Shown here: in pieces, positions 1-7,792 of the stretch | Position numbering within the stretch: the first letter of the stretch is position 1 | Layout of the letters: each line of letters starts with the position of its first letter | Assembly (NCBI RefSeq): GCF_002086285.1 | Contig: NZ_MVHU01000018.1 | Span: forward strand, 27,911-91,910 | DNA from: Mycolicibacter kumamotonensis | GTDB taxonomy: Bacteria > Actinomycetota > Actinomycetes > Mycobacteriales > Mycobacteriaceae | DNA: 64,000 nt | Direction: 5' to 3' | The notes under the pieces: generated by a model | What the model was told of the DNA's origin: nothing | The model's database searches: none | The model's input: the letters and a program-made list of their open reading frames with translations, nothing else | Made by a program: the position numbers and the translations under genes

Positions 1-142
1 GTCGGTCGGGGTGCGGTCGATCTGCTACCTGCCGCTGACCTACGACCACCGGCTGATCGACGGCGCCGACGCCGGACGATTCGTCACCACGATCAAGAAC
101 CGGCTCGAAGAGGGCGCGTTCGAGGCAGAGCTGGGCCTGTAG
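1..142 (+). CDS. dlaT: dihydrolipoamide acyltransferase (E2), 3' end only
   Basis: Only the last 46 codons are in the window; the gene begins upstream. The reading frame carries the acyltransferase active-site signature [13 protein letters not shown] (the HxxxDG catalytic motif of the 2-oxoacid dehydrogenase E2 catalytic domain) and ends in the family's C-terminal helix. E2 carries lipoate and passes acyl groups to CoA in the pyruvate dehydrogenase complex, and in mycobacteria it also serves peroxynitrite reductase. The identity as dlaT (also called sucB) rather than another E2 is inferred from the lipB-lipA genes that follow, as in M. tuberculosis Rv2215-Rv2218. Confidence 0.9.
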   Translation, partial: SVGVRSICYLPLTYDHRLIDGADAGRFVTTIKNRLEEGAFEAELGL

Positions 143-184
143 CGGCATCGAGGGCTTTGGGAAGGGCAGCAAGAGGTTTCAGCT

Positions 185-1096
185 GTGGGTAACCTCCTCG
201 TCGCGGTCGCCGGGTCGTCCGGGCTGATCGGGTCCGCCCTGGTGTCGGCCCTGCGTGGCGCCGACCATCGGGTGCTGCGGATCGTGCGCCGGGCACCGGC
301 CAACGACGGCGAGCTGCGCTGGGATCCCGACGCCGGTGACATCGACGTCAACGCCCTGGCCGGCGTCGACGCCGTGGTCAACATGTGCGGGATCGGCATC
401 AGTGACCGGCGCTGGTCGGGGGCCTTCAAACAGAACCTGCGCGACAGCCGGATCACCCCCACCGAGGTGCTGTCGACGGCGGTGGCCGAGGCCGGGGTGC
501 CGGTGCTGATCAACGCCAGCGGGGTCGGCTTCTACGGCGACACCGGCGCCCGCACGGTCGACGAGTCGGCACCGGCCGGCGACGGGTTCCTGGCCCGGCT
601 CACCCGGGACTGGGAGGCCGCGACCGCCCCCGCCCGGGCCGCCGGCGCCCGGGTGGTACTGGCCCGCACCGGTTTGGTGCTGGCCCGCTCGGGCGGGCTG
701 CTGGGCCGGTTACGCCCGTTGTTCTCGCTGGGGCTGGGCGGCCGGCTGGGCAGCGGCCGCCAGTACATGTCCTGGATCAGCCTCGACGATGAGATCCGGG
801 CACTGCGGTTCGCGATGGCCGAGCCCGCGCTCGCCGGTCCGGTCAACCTGACCGGGCCCGCCCCGGTCACCAACGCCGAGTTCACCGCCGCACTCGGCCG
901 GGCGCTGAACCGGCCGGCACCGCTGCTGCTGCCCGGCTTCGCCGCCCGGGCCGCCTTCGGTGAACTCGCCGATGAGGGGTTGCTCGCCAGCCAGCGCGCC
1001 ATTCCGGCCGCGTTGGAGCAGGCCGGGTTCCAGTTCCGGCACAACACCATCGGTGAAGCGCTCGCCTACGCGACGGCCCGGCCCACGCCGCTGTGA
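185..1096 (+). CDS. TIGR01777 family NAD(P)-dependent epimerase/sugar-nucleotide-like protein (Rv2216 ortholog)
   Basis: This 303-residue protein is an extended short-chain dehydrogenase. The nucleotide-binding glycine motif GSSGLIG is at residues 10-16 and the active-site segment ASGVGFYG at 111-118, where the Tyr is the expected catalytic residue. A DUF1731-type C-terminal segment follows from about residue 245. The start is a GTG preceded by AAGAGG. The substrate of TIGR01777 proteins is not established. It sits between dlaT and lipB, as in M. tuberculosis, so co-transcription with the lipoate genes is likely but no role in lipoylation is shown. Confidence 0.9.
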   Translation: MGNLLVAVAGSSGLIGSALVSALRGADHRVLRIVRRAPANDGELRWDPDAGDIDVNALAGVDAVVNMCGIGISDRRWSGAFKQNLRDSRITPTEVLSTAVAEAGVPVLINASGVGFYGDTGARTVDESAPAGDGFLARLTRDWEAATAPARAAGARVVLARTGLVLARSGGLLGRLRPLFSLGLGGRLGSGRQYMSWISLDDEIRALRFAMAEPALAGPVNLTGPAPVTNAEFTAALGRALNRPAPLLLPGFAARAAFGELADEGLLASQRAIPAALEQAGFQFRHNTIGEALAYATARPTPL

Positions 1097-1147
1097 CTCC
1101 CCCGGACCCCCGCGGGCGGCCGGAGCCCAGCCGGGTAGCCTGCGAGC

Positions 1148-1852
1148 ATGAGGTCCATCCGGTCTGACACCGCGCCGCTCGAGGTGCGTCAGCTCGGCAC
1201 CGTCGACTACGAGACCGCCTGGCAGTTGCAGCGTGACCTGGCCGACGCCAGGGTGGCTGGTGGCCCGGACACGCTACTGCTGTTGGAGCATCCGCCGGTC
1301 TACACCGCCGGACGGCGCACCGAGCCGCACGAACGCCCGCTGGCCGCCATTCACGGCACCCCGGTGGTCGACGTCGACCGGGGCGGCAAGATCACCTGGC
1401 ACGGCCCGGGTCAGCTGGTCGGCTACCCGATCATCGGACTGACCGAACCGATGGACGTGGTCAATTACGTACGCCGGCTTGAGGAGTCACTTATCGAGGT
1501 CTGTAACACCCTGGGCCTCAATACGATTCGTGTCGAAGGGCGGTCGGGGGTTTGGCTGCCGGCCGACGGCGTCCGTCCCGCTCGCAAGGTCGCCGCGGTC
1601 GGGGTGCGGGTGGCCCGCGCAACCACCCTGCACGGGTTCGCGCTCAATTGTGATTGTGACCTCAGTGCGTTCGCCTCGATCGTGCCGTGCGGGATCACCG
1701 ACGCGGGCGTGACGTCGCTCACGGCGGAGTTGGGTTTTGCGACCAGCGTCGACGATGTCCGCCACGCCGTCGCCGGCGCGGTCGTCGACGCCCTGGACGG
1801 CGTGCTGCCGGTGCGCGAGCACTTCGAGTCACGCGTAACATCGACCCGGTGA
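1148..1852 (+). CDS. lipB: octanoyl-[acyl-carrier-protein]:protein octanoyltransferase
   Basis: LipB moves octanoate from acyl carrier protein to the lipoyl domains of E2 and GcvH proteins in the cytoplasm. The 234-residue protein has the family signature [12 protein letters not shown] at 78-89. The catalytic dyad is visible as Lys147 (in ARKVAAVG) and Cys181 (in VPCGI). The ATG start gives the usual family length. The stop overlaps the GTG start of lipA by four bases (GTGA), so translation of the two lipoate genes is probably coupled. Placing lipoate synthesis behind dlaT supplies the cofactor for that enzyme. Confidence 0.97.
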   Translation: MRSIRSDTAPLEVRQLGTVDYETAWQLQRDLADARVAGGPDTLLLLEHPPVYTAGRRTEPHERPLAAIHGTPVVDVDRGGKITWHGPGQLVGYPIIGLTEPMDVVNYVRRLEESLIEVCNTLGLNTIRVEGRSGVWLPADGVRPARKVAAVGVRVARATTLHGFALNCDCDLSAFASIVPCGITDAGVTSLTAELGFATSVDDVRHAVAGAVVDALDGVLPVREHFESRVTSTR

Positions 1853-2808
1853 GCGCCGCCCCGGAAGGCCGTAGGTTACGCCGTGCTGAAGCACGTAACG
1901 CCGAGACGCCGATCGAGCGCAAACCGTCGTGGATCAAGACCCGCGCCCGGATGGGCCCGAACTACACCGACCTCAAGGGCTTGGTCAAGCGGGAGAAGCT
2001 GCACACCGTGTGCGAGGAGGCGGGCTGCCCCAACATCTACGAGTGTTGGGAGGACCGGGAAGCCACGTTCCTGATCGGCGGCGAAGTCTGCACCCGCAAC
2101 TGCTCGTTCTGCCTGATCAAATCGGGTAAGCCCAGCGAACTCGACCGCGACGAGCCGCGCCGGGTCGCCGAGAGCGTGCAGGCGATGGGCCTGCGGTACT
2201 CGACCGTGACCGGTGTCGCCCGCGACGACCTGCCCGATCAGGGTTCCTGGCTCTACGCCGAGACGGTGCGCGCCATCAAGCGGCTCAACCCCTCGACCGG
2301 CGTCGAACTGCTGATCCCCGACTTCGGCGGCCGCCCGGACCTGCTCGGCGAGGTGTTCGAGTCACGCCCGGAAGTGCTGGCGCACAACGTCGAAACGGTG
2401 CCGCGCATCTTCAGGTTGATCCGGCCCGGGTTCAGCTACGAGCGCAGCCTGAGCGTGTTGACCCAGGCCCGCGACGCGGGGCTGGTCGCCAAGAGCAACC
2501 TCATCCTGGGGATGGGCGAGACCGCCGAGGAGATCCGTGAGGCGCTGTCGGCGATGTACGACGCCGGCGCCGAGCTGGTCACCATCACCCAATACCTGCG
2601 TCCCAGCGAACGGCACCACCCGATCGACCGGTGGGTCAAACCCGAGGAGTTCGTCGAGCACGCCCGCTATGCCGAGGAGCTCGGATTCGCCGGGGTGATG
2701 TCGGGGCCGCTGGTGCGTTCGTCGTATCGGGCCGGCCGGCTCTATCAGCAAGCCGTACAGAACCGGGCGCGTCGCGCCGAGCTGGACGGCACCTCGGCCC
2801 GCGGCTGA
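1849..2808 (+). CDS. lipA: lipoyl synthase (radical SAM)
   Basis: LipA inserts two sulfur atoms into protein-bound octanoate. The 319-residue protein has both iron-sulfur motifs: the auxiliary cluster CX4CX5C (Cys55, 60, 66) and the radical-SAM CX3CX2C (Cys81, 85, 88). The C-terminal RSSYRAG motif, whose serine ligates the auxiliary cluster, is also present. The frame stays open far upstream into lipB, but the GTG at 1849 matches the start of the mycobacterial family (VSAAPEGRR) and forms a GTGA overlap with the lipB stop. The residues after the SAM cysteines (SFCLIKSG) differ from the M. tuberculosis sequence as I recall it. Confidence 0.97.
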   Translation: MSAAPEGRRLRRAEARNAETPIERKPSWIKTRARMGPNYTDLKGLVKREKLHTVCEEAGCPNIYECWEDREATFLIGGEVCTRNCSFCLIKSGKPSELDRDEPRRVAESVQAMGLRYSTVTGVARDDLPDQGSWLYAETVRAIKRLNPSTGVELLIPDFGGRPDLLGEVFESRPEVLAHNVETVPRIFRLIRPGFSYERSLSVLTQARDAGLVAKSNLILGMGETAEEIREALSAMYDAGAELVTITQYLRPSERHHPIDRWVKPEEFVEHARYAEELGFAGVMSGPLVRSSYRAGRLYQQAVQNRARRAELDGTSARG

Positions 2809-2851
2809 CGCCCCGGCCGGCGGCAAGACCTGCTGCGTATCCTTGGTAGCT

Positions 2852-3604
2852 ATGTCCAGACCCCGCACCCCCGCCGAGAACAAGGCTGCCCGGGCGGCGG
2901 CCAAAGCCACCCGCAAGGCCGCCAGCAGGGAGCGTCGCACCCAGCTGTGGCAGGCCTTCCAGCTTCAGCGCAAAGAGGACAAGCGGCTGCTGCCGTACAT
3001 GATCGGCGCCTTCGTGCTGGTCTCCGGGGTGACCACCGTCCTGGCGCTCAACGGCGGCACGTTCGCCAAGGTGACGACGATCCCACTGGGCCTGGTGCTG
3101 GGAGCGCTGGTGGCGTTCGTAATCTTCGGCCGCCGCGCTCAGCGGACGGTGTACCGCAAGGCCGAGGGGCAGGCCGGTGCCGCAGCGTGGGCGCTGGAGA
3201 ATCTGCGCGGCAAGTGGCGGGTCACCCCGGCGGTATCCGCCACCGGCCAGCTCGACGCGGTGCATCGCGTGATCGGGCGGCCGGGCATCATTTTCGTCGC
3301 GGAGGGCTCGGCCTCCCGGCTCAAACCACTGCTGGCCCAAGAGAAGAAGCGCACCGCCCGGCTGGTCGGTGATGTCCCGATCTATGACGTGGTGGTGGGC
3401 ACCGGCGACGGCGAGGTGCCGCTGGCCAAGCTGGAGCGGTTCCTGACCAAGCTGCCGGCCAATATCTCCACCAAGCAGATGGATTCGCTGGAGTCGCGGC
3501 TGACCGCCCTGGGTTCGCGGACCGGTACCGCGGCCATGCCGAAAGGCCCGTTGCCCGGTGGCGCCAAGCTGCGTGGTGTGCAGCGCGCCGTGCGCCGGCG
3601 CTAG
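2852..3604 (+). CDS. DUF4191 membrane protein (Rv2219 ortholog)
   Basis: This 250-residue actinobacterial protein has no known function. A basic, Ala/Lys/Arg-rich N-terminus (about 1-45) precedes two hydrophobic helices at about 48-68 and 75-92, then a soluble cytoplasmic domain. I chose ATG 2852 (MSRPRTPAENK) over an in-frame TTG three codons earlier because it matches the family's usual N-terminus. The TAG stop interlocks with the stop of the convergent RDD gene: the two stop codons share bases at 3601-3604. Confidence 0.88.
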   Translation: MSRPRTPAENKAARAAAKATRKAASRERRTQLWQAFQLQRKEDKRLLPYMIGAFVLVSGVTTVLALNGGTFAKVTTIPLGLVLGALVAFVIFGRRAQRTVYRKAEGQAGAAAWALENLRGKWRVTPAVSATGQLDAVHRVIGRPGIIFVAEGSASRLKPLLAQEKKRTARLVGDVPIYDVVVGTGDGEVPLAKLERFLTKLPANISTKQMDSLESRLTALGSRTGTAAMPKGPLPGGAKLRGVQRAVRRR

Positions 3605-4071
3605 CTGCTGCGCACTACCGCGGTGGCGGTGGCACGGTCCTGCAGACCGCGACCGTCGGCGTCGACGAACAGCGCCGGAACCACCAGCGCGATCAGCAGT
3701 CCGCGTACCACCGCGCGCACGATTCCGACGCCCGGACCGGTGCCGTCGACCGGGACCACCCGCACCCCGCAGGCGTACTGACCCGGCGTGAAGCCGAACA
3801 GCCGCAGCGCGGCGATACCGAGCAGCAGCCAGACCACCAGTATCACCGTCGCCAGCCACTCCGGGGTCACCCATCCCAGGGCCACGCCCAGGCCGGCGAT
3901 CCCGTAGGCCACCAACCAGTCGACGGCCAGGGCCAGCACGCGACGCCCCGTCGGGGCCAGCGAGCCGGCACCGGTGGGCGGCAGACCCAGCCTCTGGCCG
4001 GGGGTGCCGTCGGGAGACTGCGGTCCGGCCGACTCGGGACCGGACAGCCACGATGAGAAGGGGCGGCTCAT
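3601..4071 (-). CDS. RDD family membrane protein (Rv2219A-like)
   Basis: This 156-residue protein has a proline-rich N-terminal tail of about 45 residues followed by an RDD domain. The first helix carries the start motif [15 protein letters not shown], a second helix follows (about 80-100), and then the [13 protein letters not shown] segment typical of RDD proteins leads to the last hydrophobic stretch. Function is unknown; some RDD proteins act in transport or cell-envelope processes. The reading frame is open well upstream, but ATG 4071 is the first methionine before the domain, and the longer frame would run through the glnA1 start region. It is divergent from glnA1, with 123 bp between starts. 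Confidence 0.85.
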   Translation of the reverse strand: MSRPFSSWLSGPESAGPQSPDGTPGQRLGLPPTGAGSLAPTGRRVLALAVDWLVAYGIAGLGVALGWVTPEWLATVILVVWLLLGIAALRLFGFTPGQYACGVRVVPVDGTGPGVGIVRAVVRGLLIALVVPALFVDADGRGLQDRATATAVVRSS

Positions 4072-4194
4072 GGTCCCTACGATATGCGGGGGCGGGACCT
4101 GACCCGGCTTAGCCGGGTCCTGCCGCCGTTGCGTAACGTCAGCTGCGGCAACCCCGCGGTCCGACCGGGGCTTCCAGCGGAGGAGAGCACTTCT

Positions 4195-5631
4195 GTGACC
4201 GACAAGACGGCCGACGACATTCTCAGACTCGTCGCCGATGAGAACGTGGAGTACGTCGACATCCAGTTCTGCGACTTGCCGGGCATGATGCAGCATCTGA
4301 CGATCCCCGCGTCCACGCTGGACTCCAGCGTGTTCGAGGACGGGCTGGCCTTCGACGGCTCCTCGATCCGGGGTTTCCAGTCCATCCACGAATCCGACAT
4401 GATGCTGCTGCCGGACTTCTCCACCGCGCAGATCGATCCGTTCCGGTCGGCCAAGACGCTGAACCTGAACTTCTTCGTGCACGACCCGTTCACCCGCGAG
4501 CCCTACTCGCGCGACCCCCGCAACGTCGCCCGCAAAGCCGAGAACTACCTCGCCAGCACCGGCATCGCCGACACCGCCTATTTCGGCGCCGAAGCCGAGT
4601 TCTACATCTTCGACTCGGTGAGCTTCGACTCACAGATGAACGGCACCTTCTATGAGGTCGACTCCGATTCGGGCTGGTGGAACACCGGCTCACCGACCGA
4701 GATCGGCGGCGGCGTCAACCGTGGCTACAAGACCCGCCCGAAGGGCGGCTACTTCCCGGTGGCACCCAACGACCACTACGTCGACCTGCGCGACGCCATG
4801 ACCACCAACCTCGCCAACGCCGGCCTGACCTTGGAACGCGGCCACCACGAGTGCGGCTCCGGCGGGCAGGCCGAGATCAACTACCGGTTCAATACGCTGC
4901 TGCACGCCGCCGATGACCTGATGCTGTTCAAATACATCATCAAGAACACCGCGTGGGCGCACGGCAAGACCGTGACCTTCATGCCCAAACCGCTCTTCGG
5001 TGACAACGGCTCGGGCATGCACGTGCACCTGTCGCTGTGGAAGAACGGCGACCCGCTGTTCTACGACGAGGCCGGCTACGCCGGGCTGTCCGACATCGCC
5101 CGGTACTGCATCGGTGGCATCTTGCACCACGCCCCGTCGCTGCTGGCGTTCACCAACCCCACCATCAACTCCTACAAGCGCCTGGTGCCGCACTACGAGG
5201 CTCCGATCAACCTGGTCTACAGCCAGCGCAACCGCTCGGCGTGCGTGCGCATCCCGATCACCGGCACCAACCCGAAGGCCAAGCGACTGGAGTTCCGCAG
5301 CCCGGACTCCTCGGGCAACCCCTATCTGGCGTTCGCGGCCATGCTGATGGCCGGCATCGACGGCATCAAGAACAAGATCGAACCGGCCGCCCCGGTCGAC
5401 AAGGACCTCTACGAACTGCCGCCCGACGAGGCCGCCAATATCCCGCAGGCCCCGACCTCGCTGGCCCAGGTGATCGACAACCTGGAAGCCGACCACGAAT
5501 ACCTCACCGAAGGCGGGGTTTTCACTCCCGACCTGATCGAGAACTGGATCCGCTACAAGCGAGACCACGAGATCACCCCGGTCAACCTGCGCCCGCACCC
5601 CTACGAGTTCGCGCTGTACTACGACTGCTGA
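4195..5631 (+). CDS. glnA1: glutamine synthetase type I (beta subdivision)
   Basis: GlnA1 condenses glutamate and ammonia with ATP and is the main mycobacterial glutamine synthetase. The GTG at 4195 lies 6 bases after the Shine-Dalgarno AGGAGAG and gives 478 residues, the length of the M. tuberculosis enzyme; the longer open frame upstream is not needed. Signatures include [16 protein letters not shown], the ATP-binding [12 protein letters not shown] and NRSACVRIP. Tyr406 in DKDLYELPP is the adenylylation site used by GlnE, whose gene is in this window, so activity should be controlled by nucleotidylation. Confidence 0.98.
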   Translation: MTDKTADDILRLVADENVEYVDIQFCDLPGMMQHLTIPASTLDSSVFEDGLAFDGSSIRGFQSIHESDMMLLPDFSTAQIDPFRSAKTLNLNFFVHDPFTREPYSRDPRNVARKAENYLASTGIADTAYFGAEAEFYIFDSVSFDSQMNGTFYEVDSDSGWWNTGSPTEIGGGVNRGYKTRPKGGYFPVAPNDHYVDLRDAMTTNLANAGLTLERGHHECGSGGQAEINYRFNTLLHAADDLMLFKYIIKNTAWAHGKTVTFMPKPLFGDNGSGMHVHLSLWKNGDPLFYDEAGYAGLSDIARYCIGGILHHAPSLLAFTNPTINSYKRLVPHYEAPINLVYSQRNRSACVRIPITGTNPKAKRLEFRSPDSSGNPYLAFAAMLMAGIDGIKNKIEPAAPVDKDLYELPPDEAANIPQAPTSLAQVIDNLEADHEYLTEGGVFTPDLIENWIRYKRDHEITPVNLRPHPYEFALYYDC

Positions 5632-5691
5632 GTCGAGACGCGACGGCACAGTCAGTCGGCCGTCCTGGGCGGTATGTCGTATTACGATTAA

Positions 5692-5979
5692 ATGATGCGG
5701 ATCACGCCACACGCGCACCGGCTGAGCCTCGCAGCAGCATTAGTCACCGCGATGCTGGCCTGCGCTTCCGCAGCGCACGCCGATTTGGCACCACCCCCGG
5801 GCGCCCCCGTCCCCACCGCCGGGCAGGTAGCGGCCATCTCGGGGCAGCTCACCGATCCGAACGTCCCCGACACCGACAAGGCCAAGCTTGTTTCGCGGTC
5901 AGAACGCGAGGTTGAACAGGTCCGACGCATCGATCGTGTCGTCGAAAAGGCTGCCGATCCACATGACCGGGATGGATGA
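5692..5979 (+). pseudogene. 5' fragment of an MTB12/CFP-2-like secreted antigen gene
   Basis: The first 67 codons encode a signal peptide (hydrophobic core, cleavage expected after AAHA) and then PTAGQVAAISGQLTDPNVPDTDKAKLV. This resembles the N-terminal domain of the MTB12 (Rv2376c) low-molecular-weight antigen family, where the next residues are EGG and about 90 more follow. Here the similarity stops at about 5892. The frame runs on for 28 unrelated codons antisense to the end of the convergent gene, whose stop is at 5899. I read it as a gene truncated by a deletion or insertion, not as a complete 95-residue protein. No good ribosome binding site precedes the ATG. Confidence 0.55.
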
Positions 5980-6522
5980 AATCGCCGCCGGGATCAACTG
6001 GAAGAAGTCGACCCCGAGAATCTGGAGTTCAGCCGAAACCACATCGGGTAGCGAGCCGTCTGCGATCGCAGTGTCGAACACCTGCATGGCGCTGAGCATG
6101 GACTCGCCGGCATCCGCCCACTGCTGGTTGAGCGGGGAGAAGAACAGTTGGTCGATCAACTCCGACATGGAACCGGAGTTCGCGAGGATGCTGGATTCGG
6201 CCGGCACCAGGTGGTCGTCCACTATGCCCACAGCCCTGTCCAGGATGTCCGGCTGGCGATGAAGTGCCTCAACGGCGGACAGCAAGTCGCCGGACAGATC
6301 CGAGTCGGCTATCCCAGAAAAAATATCCTTGGCGTCGAGGAAGTTCGTGCTGGCGCTGATCAACAGGTCGGTCGAATCCGCGCTGCTGCCGGCGACTGCA
6401 ATACCGGCGAGCTGATCGGCGGCATCGGCCTGGGCGCCGCCGGGCCCGAGCGCCAACGCAACCGCGACGGTACCGCCGATAAAGCCGGCTCCGACACCAA
6501 GCCGGCGGACATGACTAGCCAT
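5899..6522 (-). CDS. secreted hypothetical protein, mycobacterial family of unknown function
   Basis: The 207-residue product starts with a signal peptide (charged MASHVRR, hydrophobic segment, cleavage near QADAADQ) followed by a helical, Ser/Asp/Leu-rich domain without cysteines. The end, IPVMWIGSLFDDTIDASDLF, resembles small secreted mycobacterial proteins I associate loosely with PE/PPE-like exported families, but I cannot name a domain. ATG 6522 is chosen because AAGGGG lies 8 bases upstream; the GTG two codons earlier has no room for one. It lies in a patch with two broken genes between glnA1 and the glnE operon, so horizontal acquisition is plausible. Confidence 0.7.
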   Translation of the reverse strand: MASHVRRLGVGAGFIGGTVAVALALGPGGAQADAADQLAGIAVAGSSADSTDLLISASTNFLDAKDIFSGIADSDLSGDLLSAVEALHRQPDILDRAVGIVDDHLVPAESSILANSGSMSELIDQLFFSPLNQQWADAGESMLSAMQVFDTAIADGSLPDVVSAELQILGVDFFQLIPAAISSIPVMWIGSLFDDTIDASDLFNLAF

Positions 6523-6693
6523 CAGCACAACCCCTTCACCGCCGGTCCCGACACGAACGTTCCGAAGAAATACCGTAGCGTGTGGGCCCCGCCTTCGACG
6601 TCGTTGTCCACAGTTGGGGTTTCGTCCACAGCTACGGTGTCGTGCGGGGTGGTGATCGGCTGTGTTGTCGGGGTGGGTTTTTAGCGTCGGGGT

Positions 6694-7113
6694 ATGGCAT
6701 TAGCACTGAGTGCGGTAGCGGCGCGGCAGCGGATCTGCGCGGCGTCGGATGCCATTGACGCCGCCCAGGAGGTGTTGCGTGAGACGTCTTCGGATCTGGT
6801 AGGCAATGTCTTTCGGGTTGAGGTTGCCGACCGGCTCGAGACTCAGGAGCGCATCAATCGCGGGCTGACGTACCGGATCTTCGGTGAGTTGGCTGACCCG
6901 CCCGACGGTCAGGGCTCCATCGCGGCGGCGCTTTACTTCGCCTGCGGGCCCGACCATACCGACGCCACCGAAGGAAGACAGCACACCACCGTCACCGAAA
7001 CCGGCCGCCTGGGCTGGACCAACGGCACCAGCCCACCCCGGATCAACCACGCCCACCACCCCGAAGAACTCCTCCACGGCGACCCCGACCCACCCGAAGA
7101 AGACGTCGCCTGA
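6694..7113 (+). pseudogene. 13E12/DUF222 HNH endonuclease gene with large internal deletion
   Basis: The 139-codon frame joins two ends of a 13E12-repeat (DUF222) protein. The N-terminal part (about 1-72, VFRVEVADRLETQERINRGL, ending ELADPPDGQ) and the C-terminal tail (from about 75, ALYFACGPDH, TGRLGWTNGTSPPRINHAHHPEELL) are both typical. Intact members have several hundred residues; the central DUF222 region and the HNH nuclease core are absent. The joint near codon 73 (about 6910) is in frame, so the frame is still open, but no nuclease can result. M. tuberculosis 13E12 genes are multi-copy, and recombination between copies could produce such deletions. Confidence 0.65.
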
Positions 7114-7132
7114 GCCGCGAAACCACTGCGGC

Positions 7133-7780
7133 TCAATCCATCCCGTCGCGCGCCCAGGCCGGCATGATGAACACGCCCTCGGCCTCCACGGTGACCCCGG
7201 AGGCATCGGCGATATGACCGCGGGCGTACGCCTTGATCCCTTCCCGGCGATACACCGAGGCTTCCGCGTGCAGCGGCCCCAGGGGCGTGCCGCGCAGGTA
7301 CTTGACGGTGATCGTGCCGGTGAACAACGCCTTGGTCATTCCGTCGCTGGCCGCCTCACCCAGCACGTGGTCGAGCACCAAGGCACTCACACCGCCGTGG
7401 ACCAGCGACGGCGGGCCCTCGTAGGCCGCGCCGAGGTGAAAATCGGACCAGCAGTGACCGTTCTCGCCGTGCTGGATCACCAGCGGCGGGGCGATCGGAT
7501 TACGCAGACCGATCACGGCGTTACCCCACGCCAGCGGCCGCCCGTCGACGACGTAGCGCAGCCCTGGTGACTCACTGAGAATCCCGGCGCGCAGCCGATC
7601 GGTCAGCTGGCGCACCGCAGCGGTCACCTCCCCGACCGTGGTGTCGTCGGCCTGGGTGCGGATGGTGGCGTCGATCAGCTCACGCACCGCCTGCGCCAAC
7701 GGTCCGTACTGCTGCAACAGCACGGCGCTCTCTTCGGCACTGATCGTGGGCACGTTCGAGCCCGGTCCGAGATCCACCAC
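7133..7780 (-). CDS. PaaI-like hotdog-fold thioesterase
   Basis: This 215-residue protein has a hotdog fold in its C-terminal half. The motif VHGGVSALVLDHVLG (HGG at 128-130) is the signature of PaaI/4-hydroxybenzoyl-CoA-type acyl-CoA thioesterases, and the preceding N-terminal helical extension is common in actinobacterial members. The likely reaction is hydrolysis of an acyl-CoA; the acyl group cannot be deduced. The GTG start is placed by AAGGAGA six bases upstream. It follows glnE by 12 bp on the same strand, so it is probably the last gene of the glnA2-glnE operon. Confidence 0.85.
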   Translation of the reverse strand: MVDLGPGSNVPTISAEESAVLLQQYGPLAQAVRELIDATIRTQADDTTVGEVTAAVRQLTDRLRAGILSESPGLRYVVDGRPLAWGNAVIGLRNPIAPPLVIQHGENGHCWSDFHLGAAYEGPPSLVHGGVSALVLDHVLGEAASDGMTKALFTGTITVKYLRGTPLGPLHAEASVYRREGIKAYARGHIADASGVTVEAEGVFIMPAWARDGMD

Positions 7781-7792
7781 AGATGTTCTCCT

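Noticed and set aside
4690..5718. 342-codon frame antisense to glnA1
   Set aside because: Shadow frame of GlnA1; the product is low-complexity and unrelated to any family.
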